Shown in pieces: positions 17,389 to 26,247 of a stretch of 64,000 nt of DNA (positions are counted from its first letter, which is position 1; every line of letters starts with the position of its first letter). Where the stretch lies: contig NZ_JBFREB010000001.1 of NCBI RefSeq assembly GCF_052114085.1, positions 868,001 through 932,000 on the forward strand, in the 5' to 3' direction. The position numbers and the translations under genes are program-made. The DNA comes from Leifsonia sp052114085. GTDB lineage: Bacteria > Actinomycetota > Actinomycetes > Actinomycetales > Microbacteriaceae. A model generated the notes under the pieces. It did not search any database and had not been told where the DNA came from. It worked only from the letters and a program-made list of their open reading frames with translations.

Positions 17389-18402
17389 TTAGTACTCGAC
17401 GCGCTTGTAGTAGCGGCGCGTGGTGAGCGGGTGCTCGCGTACCGTCTCGAGATGTACGCTGAGTCGCTCGAGAACCGTGGCCAAGACGATTGGGGCGACC
17501 AGGGCGCGGGTGACGGGCTCAATTCCGGGGAGTGCAAAGTCCTGGGAGTCGATCACTCGGAGCTTCTTCGAGTAGCGGGGGACGAACGCTTCGACGCGCT
17601 CTTCCAGTTCCCGGCCGCCGTCCTCGCCCTTCAGGAGCAGGACGCTCACGTTCTCCTCAACGAGTTCGAGTGTGCCGTGGAAGAAGTCAGACGCGTGCAC
17701 GGGGCGGGTCCAGATCCACTGCATCTCCTCGAGGATGCACATTCCGTAGTACCAAGCCTCGAACCAGGTGTTTCCGGCGGAGGTTACGATGTGGTTCTGC
17801 TCGTCCTTGATTTCGCTGGCGAGTTCCGCTGCGCGAGGGTCGAAGGAACGCTTGGCCTCGATGAGCAGCGCGGGCAGTGTCTGGAGCTGACGGAGAGTGT
17901 TGTCCCAGTCTGCATTCTCATCACGAGCGTCGAGGATCGCCAAGGCGATCAGGAGGGTCTGAATCAGGAAGTTTTCGCTCGAAGTGTCATCGGCGGTCTC
18001 ATTGAAGAAGCTGATGTCGGCTCGTTGTTGAAGCGGAGTTCCCGCCGTTCCCACGAGCGTAAGTACGCGAGCGCCGTGAAACTTTGCGTACTCGAGCACG
18101 GCAATTGCCTCGGAGGTAGTCCCCGAAACGGAGGTGAGGATAACCAGCGAGTCCTTGCCCAGATTCACGTTGCCGTTCTCGACGAGCTCCGCCGCACGCG
18201 GGGCAAACACTGGGAAGGAGGACCGCTCATGGAGGAACTTCACCGCGGGAAGGCTGAGGAAGGCAACTCCTCCAGCGCTCGCAAAGAAGACGTTCTTGAC
18301 CCCGCGCTGAAGCTCGGAGCGAATGGCTTCCCGAATGGGCTCGGCCAGGTTGACTGCTGCCGTCTGAACAGCGAGGTGATGTCCTTCTGAGATATTGTGC
18401 AT
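17389..18402 (-). CDS. SIS-domain fructosamine-6-phosphate deglycase (FrlB/FraB-like)
   Basis: The 337-residue protein has two SIS sugar-phosphate isomerase domains (LTSVSGTTSEAI in the first). A Glu226-Met-Gln-Trp and a Phe-Phe-His242-Gly motif are spaced 16 residues apart, the same spacing as the Glu/His pair reported for Salmonella FraB. Such enzymes split 6-phosphorylated Amadori compounds into a hexose 6-phosphate and an amino acid. It heads the module A operon (deglycase, ABC importer, deacetylase, acylase, FAH protein). I choose ATG 18402 because the alternative TTG 18438 would put the TGTCTGACA operator (18429) inside the coding region. A GlmS-type or other sugar-amine substrate is the main alternative. 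Confidence 0.82.
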   Translation of the reverse strand: MHNISEGHHLAVQTAAVNLAEPIREAIRSELQRGVKNVFFASAGGVAFLSLPAVKFLHERSSFPVFAPRAAELVENGNVNLGKDSLVILTSVSGTTSEAIAVLEYAKFHGARVLTLVGTAGTPLQQRADISFFNETADDTSSENFLIQTLLIALAILDARDENADWDNTLRQLQTLPALLIEAKRSFDPRAAELASEIKDEQNHIVTSAGNTWFEAWYYGMCILEEMQWIWTRPVHASDFFHGTLELVEENVSVLLLKGEDGGRELEERVEAFVPRYSKKLRVIDSQDFALPGIEPVTRALVAPIVLATVLERLSVHLETVREHPLTTRRYYKRVEY

Positions 18403-18428
18403 CCCGAATGTCCGTTCTCTAGATCGAG

Positions 18429-18437
18429 TGTCTGACA
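18429..18437. promoter_or_regulatory. Putative GntR operator before the module A operon
   Basis: A perfect TGTCTGACA palindrome lies 26 bp upstream of the deglycase ATG, identical to the site at 7194. Its position close to the start suggests repression by blocking transcription. Confidence 0.55.
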
Positions 18438-18660
18438 ACTATAGAGTCATCAGAGTGCGGAAATCAAGTGCACGCCGTTGAAAGCCGCGAAAGACACATG
18501 GCAGCGACGATGGTTGGTGGTTGGTGTCGCCTTCAGGCCGGAATTGTGGAGGCGCTAAGGCCCGCCGGCCGGGCTAGGAAGCGCGGGGCTCCTGGCATCA
18601 GAATGGCCACCCAGCGCCGAACGCAATGAGGCGACCCGGCGGGACGACTCAGCGAGGAGC

Positions 18661-18697
18661 TCGTCGCGCCGGGGCCCCACAAACCCCGGCGCGACGA
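18661..18697. terminator. 14-bp inverted repeat between modules A and B
   Basis: Perfect arms of 14 bp (18661-18674 and 18684-18697) enclose a 9-base loop, giving a very stable GC-rich hairpin 43 bp beyond the end of the TPP-enzyme gene. There is no T-run, so it may be a factor-assisted or insulating terminator at the border of the two modules. The rest of 18438-18740 shows no gene. Confidence 0.5.
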
Positions 18698-18740
18698 GGT
18701 AACGGTCCCCTTGCAAAACGGGGAGCTAGGAGGCGCGGCG

Positions 18741-20417
18741 CTAGTAGGCCTGCGTTCGCTGGTCTACAAGGAGGTGGATCAGCGCAAAAGACTTGCCCGA
18801 GATGGCGTCCAGGGCCTCGGCAACGGCCTGAGGGACTTGATCGTCACGGTCAACCCGGAACCCGGTGCCCCCAAAGGCTTCCGCGTATCGTGCGAAATCG
18901 GGATTTTGAAGCTGAGTCCCGGAGACCCTGCCTGGGTAGTGACGTTCTTGGTGAGTGCGGATCGTGCCGTACTCTCCGTTGTCCATCACAACCAACAGAG
19001 GGCGTGCGCCATACTGCGCTGCCGTGGCGAGTTCTTGACCATTCATGAGAAACTCGCCGTCGCCCGCAATACAAATGATCTGGCGCTCGGGAAAATTCAA
19101 GCTCGCAGCTACGGCCGCTGGAACCGAGTAACCCATGGATCCGTTGCCGGCGCTGATCATCGACGAGGAACTTGATGCCGGGAAGTACCGATGCGCCCAG
19201 TTTGTGTGTTCGCCAGCTCCGAAGGTGACGACGGCGTCTCGTCTAAGGCGGGGGACCAGGTGCGCCATCAATGTGTCCATCCGCGCTGCTCCGTCACGAG
19301 TTCGGGGGGCAGGCAGCTCGGCGAACCTCACCTGCTGATCGCGCAGCGAGCCCGTCCATTTCGTCCAGTTTGGGCTCTTGGGGAGATCAATACTCGCCAG
19401 GTCCCGTACGAACCTGCTTGGTCGCGCGACTATTTGGTGGGTAACCGCGCCGGACCTGCCGCGAAGTTCGGTGTCTATTGAAACCAGCACATTCTTTTTT
19501 GCCCAGCTTTGCCGCGCGCGAAAGCCGCTGGTGAGTACGTCACCGGGTACCGTGCCGACGTAGACTAGCAGATCCGCCTCGTCTAAAATATCGATAGTGG
19601 GCTTCGGGCGCCCGTAGCCGAGAGGGCCTACGTATGAGGGGGAGTCGAACGGAATGACCCCCTCGGTTCTCCACTCGGCTGCGGCCGGAAGGTTGTGTTG
19701 CTCTAACCATCGGGTCAGGTGCGTTGCGCTCTCTTCATCCCAGTCACTGCCACCCGTCACAAACAGCGGGCGTTTAGCGCTCTGCAAGAGGTCGTGGAGC
19801 AGACGCGAATCCCGATGCGTCATGCCCCCGCCGGCCGCAGGAAGAATGGGATGGTGCGGACCTGCAACGCGTCGCCGCAAGACGTCCTCTGGTAGCCCGA
19901 CGACAACGGGCCCGGGGCGTCCTGAACGGGCAATAAAGATGGCCTCGGCAACAATTTCGGATGCACGGCTCGCCGTGTCGAGAATCAGCACTTTTTTGGC
20001 ACCGGAGTCGAACCAGGCCGAAATGTCGAACTCTTGGAAGGCCTCGCGCCCCCGATGATCGGAGGGAATCAAGCCCACGAAGAGCACCATCGGCGTGGAG
20101 TCCTGCCAGGCAGTATGAATTCCTACATGCGCGTTCGCGGCTCCGGGACCGCGGGTCACCATGGCGATGCCCGGATGGCTTGTGATTTTGCCTTCGGCTT
20201 CTGCCATATAGGCAGCTCCACCCTCGTGACGGCACACGATCGTATCGATTGTGGATTCGTGCAAGCCGTCAAGGACGTCCAAGAAGCTCTCGCCGGGTAC
20301 TACATAGGCTCGTTGGATACCGTGTTCTTCGAGGGTGCGGACTATTGCATGGCCGGCGGTCTCGGTCGAGAGTATTGATGCGCCTGAGGTGGCGGGACCA
20401 TTGTCAATAGCGGTCAA
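18741..20417 (-). CDS. Thiamine pyrophosphate enzyme, acetolactate synthase-like
   Basis: This 558-residue protein has the three-domain TPP enzyme layout: the N-terminal catalytic Glu motif RHEGGAAYMAEA, a central domain, and a C-terminal TPP site (GDGEFLMNGQEL through DNGEYGTIR). Acetolactate synthases, oxalyl-CoA and benzoylformate decarboxylases and sulfopyruvate decarboxylases share this form. It is not the usual IlvB, as no small subunit is nearby. The TTG start is supported by AGGAG 5 bases upstream. It lies 117 bp behind the MHS transporter, probably in the same LacI-controlled unit, so a decarboxylase or ligase acting on a 2-oxo acid from the module B substrate is likely. Confidence 0.83.
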   Translation of the reverse strand: MTAIDNGPATSGASILSTETAGHAIVRTLEEHGIQRAYVVPGESFLDVLDGLHESTIDTIVCRHEGGAAYMAEAEGKITSHPGIAMVTRGPGAANAHVGIHTAWQDSTPMVLFVGLIPSDHRGREAFQEFDISAWFDSGAKKVLILDTASRASEIVAEAIFIARSGRPGPVVVGLPEDVLRRRVAGPHHPILPAAGGGMTHRDSRLLHDLLQSAKRPLFVTGGSDWDEESATHLTRWLEQHNLPAAAEWRTEGVIPFDSPSYVGPLGYGRPKPTIDILDEADLLVYVGTVPGDVLTSGFRARQSWAKKNVLVSIDTELRGRSGAVTHQIVARPSRFVRDLASIDLPKSPNWTKWTGSLRDQQVRFAELPAPRTRDGAARMDTLMAHLVPRLRRDAVVTFGAGEHTNWAHRYFPASSSSSMISAGNGSMGYSVPAAVAASLNFPERQIICIAGDGEFLMNGQELATAAQYGARPLLVVMDNGEYGTIRTHQERHYPGRVSGTQLQNPDFARYAEAFGGTGFRVDRDDQVPQAVAEALDAISGKSFALIHLLVDQRTQAY

Positions 20418-20534
20418 AGCTTCTCCTGATTCTCGGCCATCGACGTGGAGGCTGGCGCGGGTCGGTATTGCTCAGCCCCGCGAAGGCGGCCCTCCGGGCG
20501 GTGAACCTATCGATGGCTTTGCGACTGTTTCCTA

Positions 20535-21869
20535 CTAGGCCACTGGCGTTGCAAGTTCTTCCGGCGAATCCCGGTGTTTAAGGGAAGCTGGAAGGGCGAA
20601 GATCGTAACGAGGATGGAGATGACGCAGCCCGCTGTCACGTACCATCCGAATGACACGTTGGACCCAGTAACGGCGAAGAGCCAGATTGCAATCAGCCCG
20701 GCCGTCGCGCCGAAGACTGAAGTTCCGATGTTGAACGTTAGGGCGGAGGCGGTAGCGCGAACCTCAGGTGGGAAGCTCAATACGTATGCTGCGCTCAGTG
20801 GAGCGGCAACGAGATTGTTTATCAGCGTAAACACGATGACCGCTGCGGTGGCGAGGAAGATCGATTTGGTGCCCAGTAGATAGAACGTTGGCACCGTCAG
20901 GGCCACAAATAACCCGTAGCCGAGGAGAAGTGGCAGCCGCGCTCCGAACCGGTCCGCTAGAACCCCGCCCCAGATGCTGGTGATCGGCCCAAGGACGTAC
21001 GTGAGCATCGACGCAAGTAGCGCCTCTGATGCGGGGAAACCCGCAGTAATGAGCGCCGTCACGAAATACGCCTGAATAATATACGACCCGATCCGCTGGC
21101 CAAGGCTAAGGCCCAGGGTCTGGAGGATCTCGCGCCAATACAGCCGGACCGAATCGCGAAGTGGTTTCTGCGCCACGTGCTCTCGTTCCGCCGCTGCCGC
21201 AACACGCTTGAAGTCTGGCGTTTCTTCCAGGCGCCGGCGCATATAGACGCCAATGAAGGCGATCGGGATCGCAAGGAGGAACGGGATACGCCAAGCCCAG
21301 CTCTCGAACGAGTCTCCGGGAAGCAAAGCGAAGAGATACGCGAGCGCCGTGGCCAGAAAGGCACCGACAGAACCGGTGGCGTTGAAGATTCCGGCAACGA
21401 AGTTGCGTCGACGGCCCCGCTCGTGCTCGAGCAGGAAGTTGGCAGCTGTTGTGTACTCGACACTCGCTCCAACCCCTTGGATCAGACGCAATAGTAGAAG
21501 AAGGACCGGTGCAGCGATCCCGATCGCGGCATAAGTGGGCAGTACTCCGATTCCGGCGGTTCCAATACTCATGAGCGCGATGGTCAGAACGAGGAGAAAC
21601 TTACGCCCCTTGATGTCGCCGAGAGGCCCGAGAATCAACCCACCTAGAGGTCGGATGGCGTAAGAGAGGACGATTCCGACGTAGACCGCCGTCAGAGCAA
21701 TGAACCCATCTTCTGCCGGGAAAAACTGTTTAGCGATGATCGCTGCAAGCGTCCCGTACAGAGTGAAGTCGTAGTACTCGACAACGTTGCCAAGAAGGGT
21801 GGATACGAACACCCGCCGCCTGGTGGGCGCTTGGGCAAGGATGTTCGTAGTGGTGAGGTTGTCAGTCAT
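20535..21869 (-). CDS. MFS transporter, metabolite:H+ symporter (MHS/ShiA-ProP) type
   Basis: The 444-residue protein has about 12 transmembrane segments and MHS family marks: LLGNVVEYYDFTLYGTLAA at the N-terminus, the GDIKGRKFLL loop, and RLIQGVGASVEYTTAANFLLEH. MHS members import organic acids, betaines and shikimate with protons. ATG 21869 has GGAG 10 bases upstream. Two LacI-type operators (21942, 21987) lie in front, tying it to module B. It may import an acid product or an alternative substrate of the pathway. Confidence 0.88.
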   Translation of the reverse strand: MTDNLTTTNILAQAPTRRRVFVSTLLGNVVEYYDFTLYGTLAAIIAKQFFPAEDGFIALTAVYVGIVLSYAIRPLGGLILGPLGDIKGRKFLLVLTIALMSIGTAGIGVLPTYAAIGIAAPVLLLLLRLIQGVGASVEYTTAANFLLEHERGRRRNFVAGIFNATGSVGAFLATALAYLFALLPGDSFESWAWRIPFLLAIPIAFIGVYMRRRLEETPDFKRVAAAAEREHVAQKPLRDSVRLYWREILQTLGLSLGQRIGSYIIQAYFVTALITAGFPASEALLASMLTYVLGPITSIWGGVLADRFGARLPLLLGYGLFVALTVPTFYLLGTKSIFLATAAVIVFTLINNLVAAPLSAAYVLSFPPEVRATASALTFNIGTSVFGATAGLIAIWLFAVTGSNVSFGWYVTAGCVISILVTIFALPASLKHRDSPEELATPVA

Positions 21870-21941
21870 CGAGTTCAGACTCCTTCGTGCAACGCTCGAC
21901 GCGGTAAGGAACGTTGGGTGGCATGTCCGGTGCGCTCATAA

Positions 21942-22002
21942 TTGGCACCGTTCCCAAACTGTGTTTGAAAGAAAGGTTGCACCTGTTTGGGAACGGTGTC
22001 AA
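21942..22002. promoter_or_regulatory. Two LacI-type operators before the MHS transporter
   Basis: Inverted copies of the 16-bp motif TTGRYMYCGWTCCCAA lie at 21942-21957 (+) and 21987-22002 (-), 45 bp apart. The second contains a -35-like TTGACA on the minus strand, directed towards the transporter gene, so repressor binding would cover the promoter. The same motif occurs in front of the other two module B units. Confidence 0.7.
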
Positions 22003-22274
22003 TACGCATACGCAAGTTCGGGGCGTTGCAGCGAGCATCTACCCACCTGTGGACTCATGGCGGCGAAACCACCTGCTGCCCCTATCAAATGGCGGCATAA
22101 CGCCGGCCACGAGCGGCTCGGCGCTGTGGGATCGTACCGGCCTCATTGTCTGCCGGAGATTAGGAGAGACTGCCGAGACGATGGCGGCAATCATGAGTGA
22201 TTGCTATCCGCTCGGAATGGCCTCTCACGACCTACGCCTCGGCCGCTTCGCGTGTGCGGGGCGACCCTGGCGAC

Positions 22275-23369
22275 CTAACGGAGCGTTGACCCATCGAGTG
22301 CATTTACTGAGGTGGTAGAAGCGCGCGTGATCAAGCTGGCCGGCAAGCTGAGGTTGTCCACCTCGGATCCCACCCCGAGAATTTGAGCCAACAACATGTT
22401 GGTGCATGCTGTGCCGATTCGATATCGAGGCTGGTCGACGACGGTAATCGTTGGTCGCACGAGCGTCATCCAGTCTTGATCATCGAACCCCACGAACGAA
22501 AGTTCGTCTGGGATTCCCAGCCCTCGATCGACCACCACCCTGTATGCCCCGTAGGTCAAGGCTGCGCCCGTGCAGAAAATCGCTGTAACTACAGCTGGGC
22601 TGTTGAGCAGTTTTTCGACGGATTCTGACGCTGATCTGGCGTCGCGGTTGGAATCCAGAATTAGCGCAGGGTCATACTCGACACCCGCGTCCTGATGCGC
22701 CTGGAGATAACCGAGGAGCCGCTGATCAGACGGGCGCCAAAGCGTCACATCCTCGTCGCTGGCGCGCCGGAGGAGATCATCCGCGTGAAACAGCGAGCCG
22801 GTAACGATTCCTATCCGCTCGTGCCCAAGCGAAAGGAGGTGTTCAACGCCGAGACGCGCTGCGCCCACGTTATCGACGGAAACGGACTGTACTCCAGCAA
22901 GCGATGGATGGCGTCGGTCGAGCAGAACAACTGGAGTCGTGTCCTCAATTATGCGCAGTACGTCCTCGGGGTACTCCTGTAGCGCCGGCGCTACGATGAT
23001 TCCCTCGACGCGCTTCTCTGCGAGTAGCTCAATTGTACGAGCCTCGATTTGGGCGTCCTCGTCGGTGCTAGCAACGATCACCTCGAAGCCGGCTGCGCGG
23101 GCAGCGTCAGTGAGCCCCCGCACGACGGTCGAAAAGAATGGGGATGCGACGTCCGGGATTACAGCGCCGATCGTGGCGCTTGCGCCAGATTTTATTGCTT
23201 TGGCCAGGGCGTTTGGCCGATAGCCAAGTCGAGCGGCCGCTTCGGTGACTCGTCGTCGGGTCTCGGCGCTTGACGATCCCCGCGCGGCCAGTACGCGGGC
23301 GGCGGAGGACTTCGACACGCCCGCCTCGCGCGCGACATCAAGCACCGTAGGTACGTACCGTGCGGCCAA
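22275..23369 (-). CDS. LacI-family transcriptional regulator
   Basis: The 364-residue protein begins with a LacI HTH (TVLDVAREAGVSKSSAARVL) and hinge helix region (NALAKAIKSG), followed by a PBP1-type sugar-binding domain (VIPDVASPFFSTVVRGL; FVGFDDQDWMTLVRP). The TTG start at 23369 has AGAGGGGG about 5 bases upstream. It is divergent from the dipeptide-type ABC importer, with four operator copies between them, so autoregulation is likely. It probably represses three module B units: the MHS/TPP unit, the importer, and the deglycase-kinase-hydantoinase unit. The effector is likely the imported conjugate or its phosphate. Confidence 0.92.
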   Translation of the reverse strand: MAARYVPTVLDVAREAGVSKSSAARVLAARGSSSAETRRRVTEAAARLGYRPNALAKAIKSGASATIGAVIPDVASPFFSTVVRGLTDAARAAGFEVIVASTDEDAQIEARTIELLAEKRVEGIIVAPALQEYPEDVLRIIEDTTPVVLLDRRHPSLAGVQSVSVDNVGAARLGVEHLLSLGHERIGIVTGSLFHADDLLRRASDEDVTLWRPSDQRLLGYLQAHQDAGVEYDPALILDSNRDARSASESVEKLLNSPAVVTAIFCTGAALTYGAYRVVVDRGLGIPDELSFVGFDDQDWMTLVRPTITVVDQPRYRIGTACTNMLLAQILGVGSEVDNLSLPASLITRASTTSVNALDGSTLR

Positions 23370-23454
23370 CTGAACCCCCTCTAGTTCGGACGGACCGCGC
23401 CGATTGGCGCCGCGGCACGCATACGCAAGCGATGAAGCTAGTGAACATCACAAA

Positions 23455-23558
23455 TTGGTCTCGTTCCCAAAAATTTTGGTCTCGTTCCCAAAAAGGTGTT
23501 GACACCGATCCCAATCCGCCTCAATGTTGTATCCGCGGCGGATTGGTCTCGTTCCCAA
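23455..23558. promoter_or_regulatory. Four LacI-type operators between lacI-like gene and ABC importer
   Basis: Copies of TTGRYMYCGWTCCCAA lie at 23455, 23476, 23499 and 23543, spaced 21, 23 and 44 bp, near two, two and four helical turns. The TTGG...CG...CCAA core is palindromic about a central CG, as LacI-family sites are. The third copy includes TTGACA, a consensus -35 element reading towards the importer. The phasing would allow cooperative binding. Confidence 0.75.
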
Positions 23559-23672
23559 AGACTAACCCCGAAACCCGTTCCGCGCTTGAACTCGCCCTGC
23601 TGCGTGTCATTGGTGCCCGGGAATCGCATGGCCGACGAACCACGGATCATTGTCGATCAACAAGGAGGAACC

Positions 23673-25262
23673 ATGCTTCACCGCACCAATTCACATGGCA
23701 TGCGACGGAGGCGGGCTCGCGCACTTGGCGCGATTGCCGCAGCACTGGCCATAGGCCTGTCCCTCGCTGGATGCGTCGGCTCATCCGCATCCAAGTCCGC
23801 GAGCCCGACGTTGGCTGCAGACCAGACCCTGCGCTTCGGAATTTCGGGGGAACCTCAGCCTCCGAAGGTGGGAGGCGACCAGGGCGGCGTTGGCTTCATG
23901 CTTGATTCGCTCATCCATCGCGGCCTTCTGACGTATGACAAGCAGGGCAAGATTGCCCTTGGTCTTGCGCAGAGCTACAAGCAGGTCGACACGGAGAATT
24001 ACACGTTCAAGCTTCGTAAAGGGTTGACGTTCAGTGACGGCTCTCCGCTCACGAGCACTAACGTCAAGCACTCCCTGATGTACATGGCCGTGCCTGCCAA
24101 CGGTGCCCGGACCCTCGGGGCGATGAGCAATATCAAGTCGATTGACACACCCGACGATCTAACGGTCAATGTGCACCTTTCCACGCCTTTCCCGGATTTC
24201 CTGGCATACACCGCGGATGTGAGCGCCTTCATTGCCCCGGACAAGGCGCTTGCCCCTGGCGGCACCGCCACGGTCGGCGCTGGCCCGTTCGCGATCAAGC
24301 AGGACGATGCGGGCGTAAAGCTCGTGCTTACGAAGAACGCCGCCTATTACGACGCGAAAGCTGTCGCGCTCAAGACAGTGGACTTGGTGTTTTACCCGGA
24401 TGGGACCGCACGAACGAATGCACTGATTTCCGGGGACGTCGATCTTATTGACTACGTTCCGTGGGAGCAGTTCGACACGCTTAGGGGCACTCGAGGCGTC
24501 AAGATCGACGTTCAGAACGGTTTGCTGATGGACGTGGAATTCAATACGACGAGTGGACCCTTTGCCAATCCCTTGGTACGGGAGGCGGTCGCGTACGCCA
24601 TCAACCGCGATAGCGTGGTTAAGGCAGCCTTCTTCGGCAACGCCAAGGCGGTGTACGGGCCGCCCGTTCCGACCTCTAGCCCCTACTTCGACGCGTCGAC
24701 TCAGAAGCTTTGGAAGTACGACCCGAAGCAGGCCAAGAAGCTTCTCGCAAAAGCGGGGTACCCAAACGGCTTCTCAACTTCGCTCCTGGCGACCTCGCAG
24801 TACACGTTCCACCAGGACACAGCATTGACGGTGCAATCTGACCTGCGTGCAATCGGCATCGATGCGAAGCTGGACAGCCCCGACTGGGCGACTCGGAACA
24901 CCAAATCTGGCGCTGGCGATTACGGGATCAAGGTGAGCGGTTTTGGGGGAGTAGTACCCGCCCCTGTCTGGCTGGAGACGTACCTGTCGAGCGCCCCTGT
25001 CAATCGGAGCTTCGGCTGGCAGAACGACGCCCTCATGTCTGCGCTCGCGCAGGGGCGCACCGGCGCAGACGTGGCCGATCGCAAGGCCGCTTATACGAAG
25101 GCGATCAAGCTCATCGGCACTGATGTCCCGTTTATCCCCCTAGTGCAGCGAGGTCAGGCATACGCCTATCACGACAATGTGTCTGGTTTTAAGAACCTGC
25201 CCGGATTCCTGACCTTCTTCTCGGGCTACTCGATCGCCGACACGAGCATCACCGCTCGCTGA
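23673..25262 (+). CDS. Peptide/opine ABC transporter substrate-binding lipoprotein (SBP_bac_5)
   Basis: The 529-residue protein has a twin-arginine-rich signal sequence (RRRRARAL) ending in the lipobox LSLAGC (Cys34), then a cluster C binding-protein fold (LRFGISGEPQPPKVGGDQGG; FKLRKGLTFSDGSPLTSTNV). The family binds oligopeptides, nickel, opines or sugars. ATG 23673 is selected because AAGGAGGAA lies 3-10 bases upstream and the signal peptide begins there; the open frame extends further upstream through the operators without support. It is first in an operon with two permeases and a fused ATPase. Agrobacterium opine importers belong to related families, which suits the proposed sugar-amine substrate. 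Confidence 0.9.
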   Translation: MLHRTNSHGMRRRRARALGAIAAALAIGLSLAGCVGSSASKSASPTLAADQTLRFGISGEPQPPKVGGDQGGVGFMLDSLIHRGLLTYDKQGKIALGLAQSYKQVDTENYTFKLRKGLTFSDGSPLTSTNVKHSLMYMAVPANGARTLGAMSNIKSIDTPDDLTVNVHLSTPFPDFLAYTADVSAFIAPDKALAPGGTATVGAGPFAIKQDDAGVKLVLTKNAAYYDAKAVALKTVDLVFYPDGTARTNALISGDVDLIDYVPWEQFDTLRGTRGVKIDVQNGLLMDVEFNTTSGPFANPLVREAVAYAINRDSVVKAAFFGNAKAVYGPPVPTSSPYFDASTQKLWKYDPKQAKKLLAKAGYPNGFSTSLLATSQYTFHQDTALTVQSDLRAIGIDAKLDSPDWATRNTKSGAGDYGIKVSGFGGVVPAPVWLETYLSSAPVNRSFGWQNDALMSALAQGRTGADVADRKAAYTKAIKLIGTDVPFIPLVQRGQAYAYHDNVSGFKNLPGFLTFFSGYSIADTSITAR

Positions 25263-25299
25263 GCTGTGCCGTCCCGCTCGTCCACTGGAGGACTGACCA

Positions 25300-26247
25300 T
25301 TGCTGCTGTTCATCTCTAAACGCGTCGGAATTGGTCTCGGGCTCATCTTCGTCGTTCTGACGCTGATCTTCCTCGCGATTCATGCCGTACCAGGTGACCC
25401 CGCGGCTGTGCTGGCCTCTGGTGGGTCGAGCGGGACGGCCTCGCCCGAGGCTGTCGAACACATGCGGGAGGTTCTTGGACTGAACCAACCCTTATCTACG
25501 CAATATCTCGACTACCTGCGCGGGTTTGTGACGGGAAACCTTGGCACATCATTTCGGGATGGGCAGCCGGTCCTCGCGACGATCCTGGGCCGGCTCCCGA
25601 ACACGCTCGAGCTGGTGCTCATTGCCTGCGTCTTGGGCTCGTTGGTTGGTGTGGGTTTCGGAGCCCTTGCAGGTCGGTTTGGCGGGTGGATCGACTCCTT
25701 TGTTTCGGGCTATTCAAGCCTCGCGATCTCGATTCCCATTTACGTGCTTGGCACGGTCTTCATCCTGATCTTTGCTTTGAATCTGGGCTGGCTGCCCGCT
25801 GGCGGGTACGTAAGTTGGCAGGAAGATCCGATAGGCCACCTTCGCATGCTTATCTTGCCGTCCATAGCCTTGTCCATCGGGCTGTCAGGAGTGGCCGCGC
25901 GGATGGCGCGGGCTTCGGTGATCGAGACAAATCGGATGGACTGGGTACGCACCGCAAAATCGTGGGGGCTTGATTCCGCTCGAGTCTTCCGTCGGCACGT
26001 GCTGCGGAATTCCTTGACCCCAGTGATCACTGCTATCGGTCTTGAGGTCGGCATCATGCTCGGAGCAACGGTGCTGGCTGAACGGATCTTCAATTACCCG
26101 GGCCTTTCCGCGCTACTGATAGATGCCGTTCTCAATCGTGATTATCCAGTAGTCCAGGGCATCGTCATCCTAATTTCGGTGCTCTTCATCTCGATCAATA
26201 TCGTGGTGGACCTCGTATACCGAGTACTAGACCCGAGAGTGAAGTGA
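25300..26247 (+). CDS. Dipeptide-type ABC transporter permease (DppB/OppB)
   Basis: This 315-residue membrane protein has the DppB pattern: a short N-terminal segment (ISKRVGIGLGLIFVVLTLIF), a long external loop with LGLNQPLSTQYLDYL, and the EAA-like loop ARMARASVIETNRMDWVRTA. It forms one half of the channel. The TTG start at 25300 has GGAGG 8 bases upstream; no ATG fits. Confidence 0.92.
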   Translation: MLLFISKRVGIGLGLIFVVLTLIFLAIHAVPGDPAAVLASGGSSGTASPEAVEHMREVLGLNQPLSTQYLDYLRGFVTGNLGTSFRDGQPVLATILGRLPNTLELVLIACVLGSLVGVGFGALAGRFGGWIDSFVSGYSSLAISIPIYVLGTVFILIFALNLGWLPAGGYVSWQEDPIGHLRMLILPSIALSIGLSGVAARMARASVIETNRMDWVRTAKSWGLDSARVFRRHVLRNSLTPVITAIGLEVGIMLGATVLAERIFNYPGLSALLIDAVLNRDYPVVQGIVILISVLFISINIVVDLVYRVLDPRVK

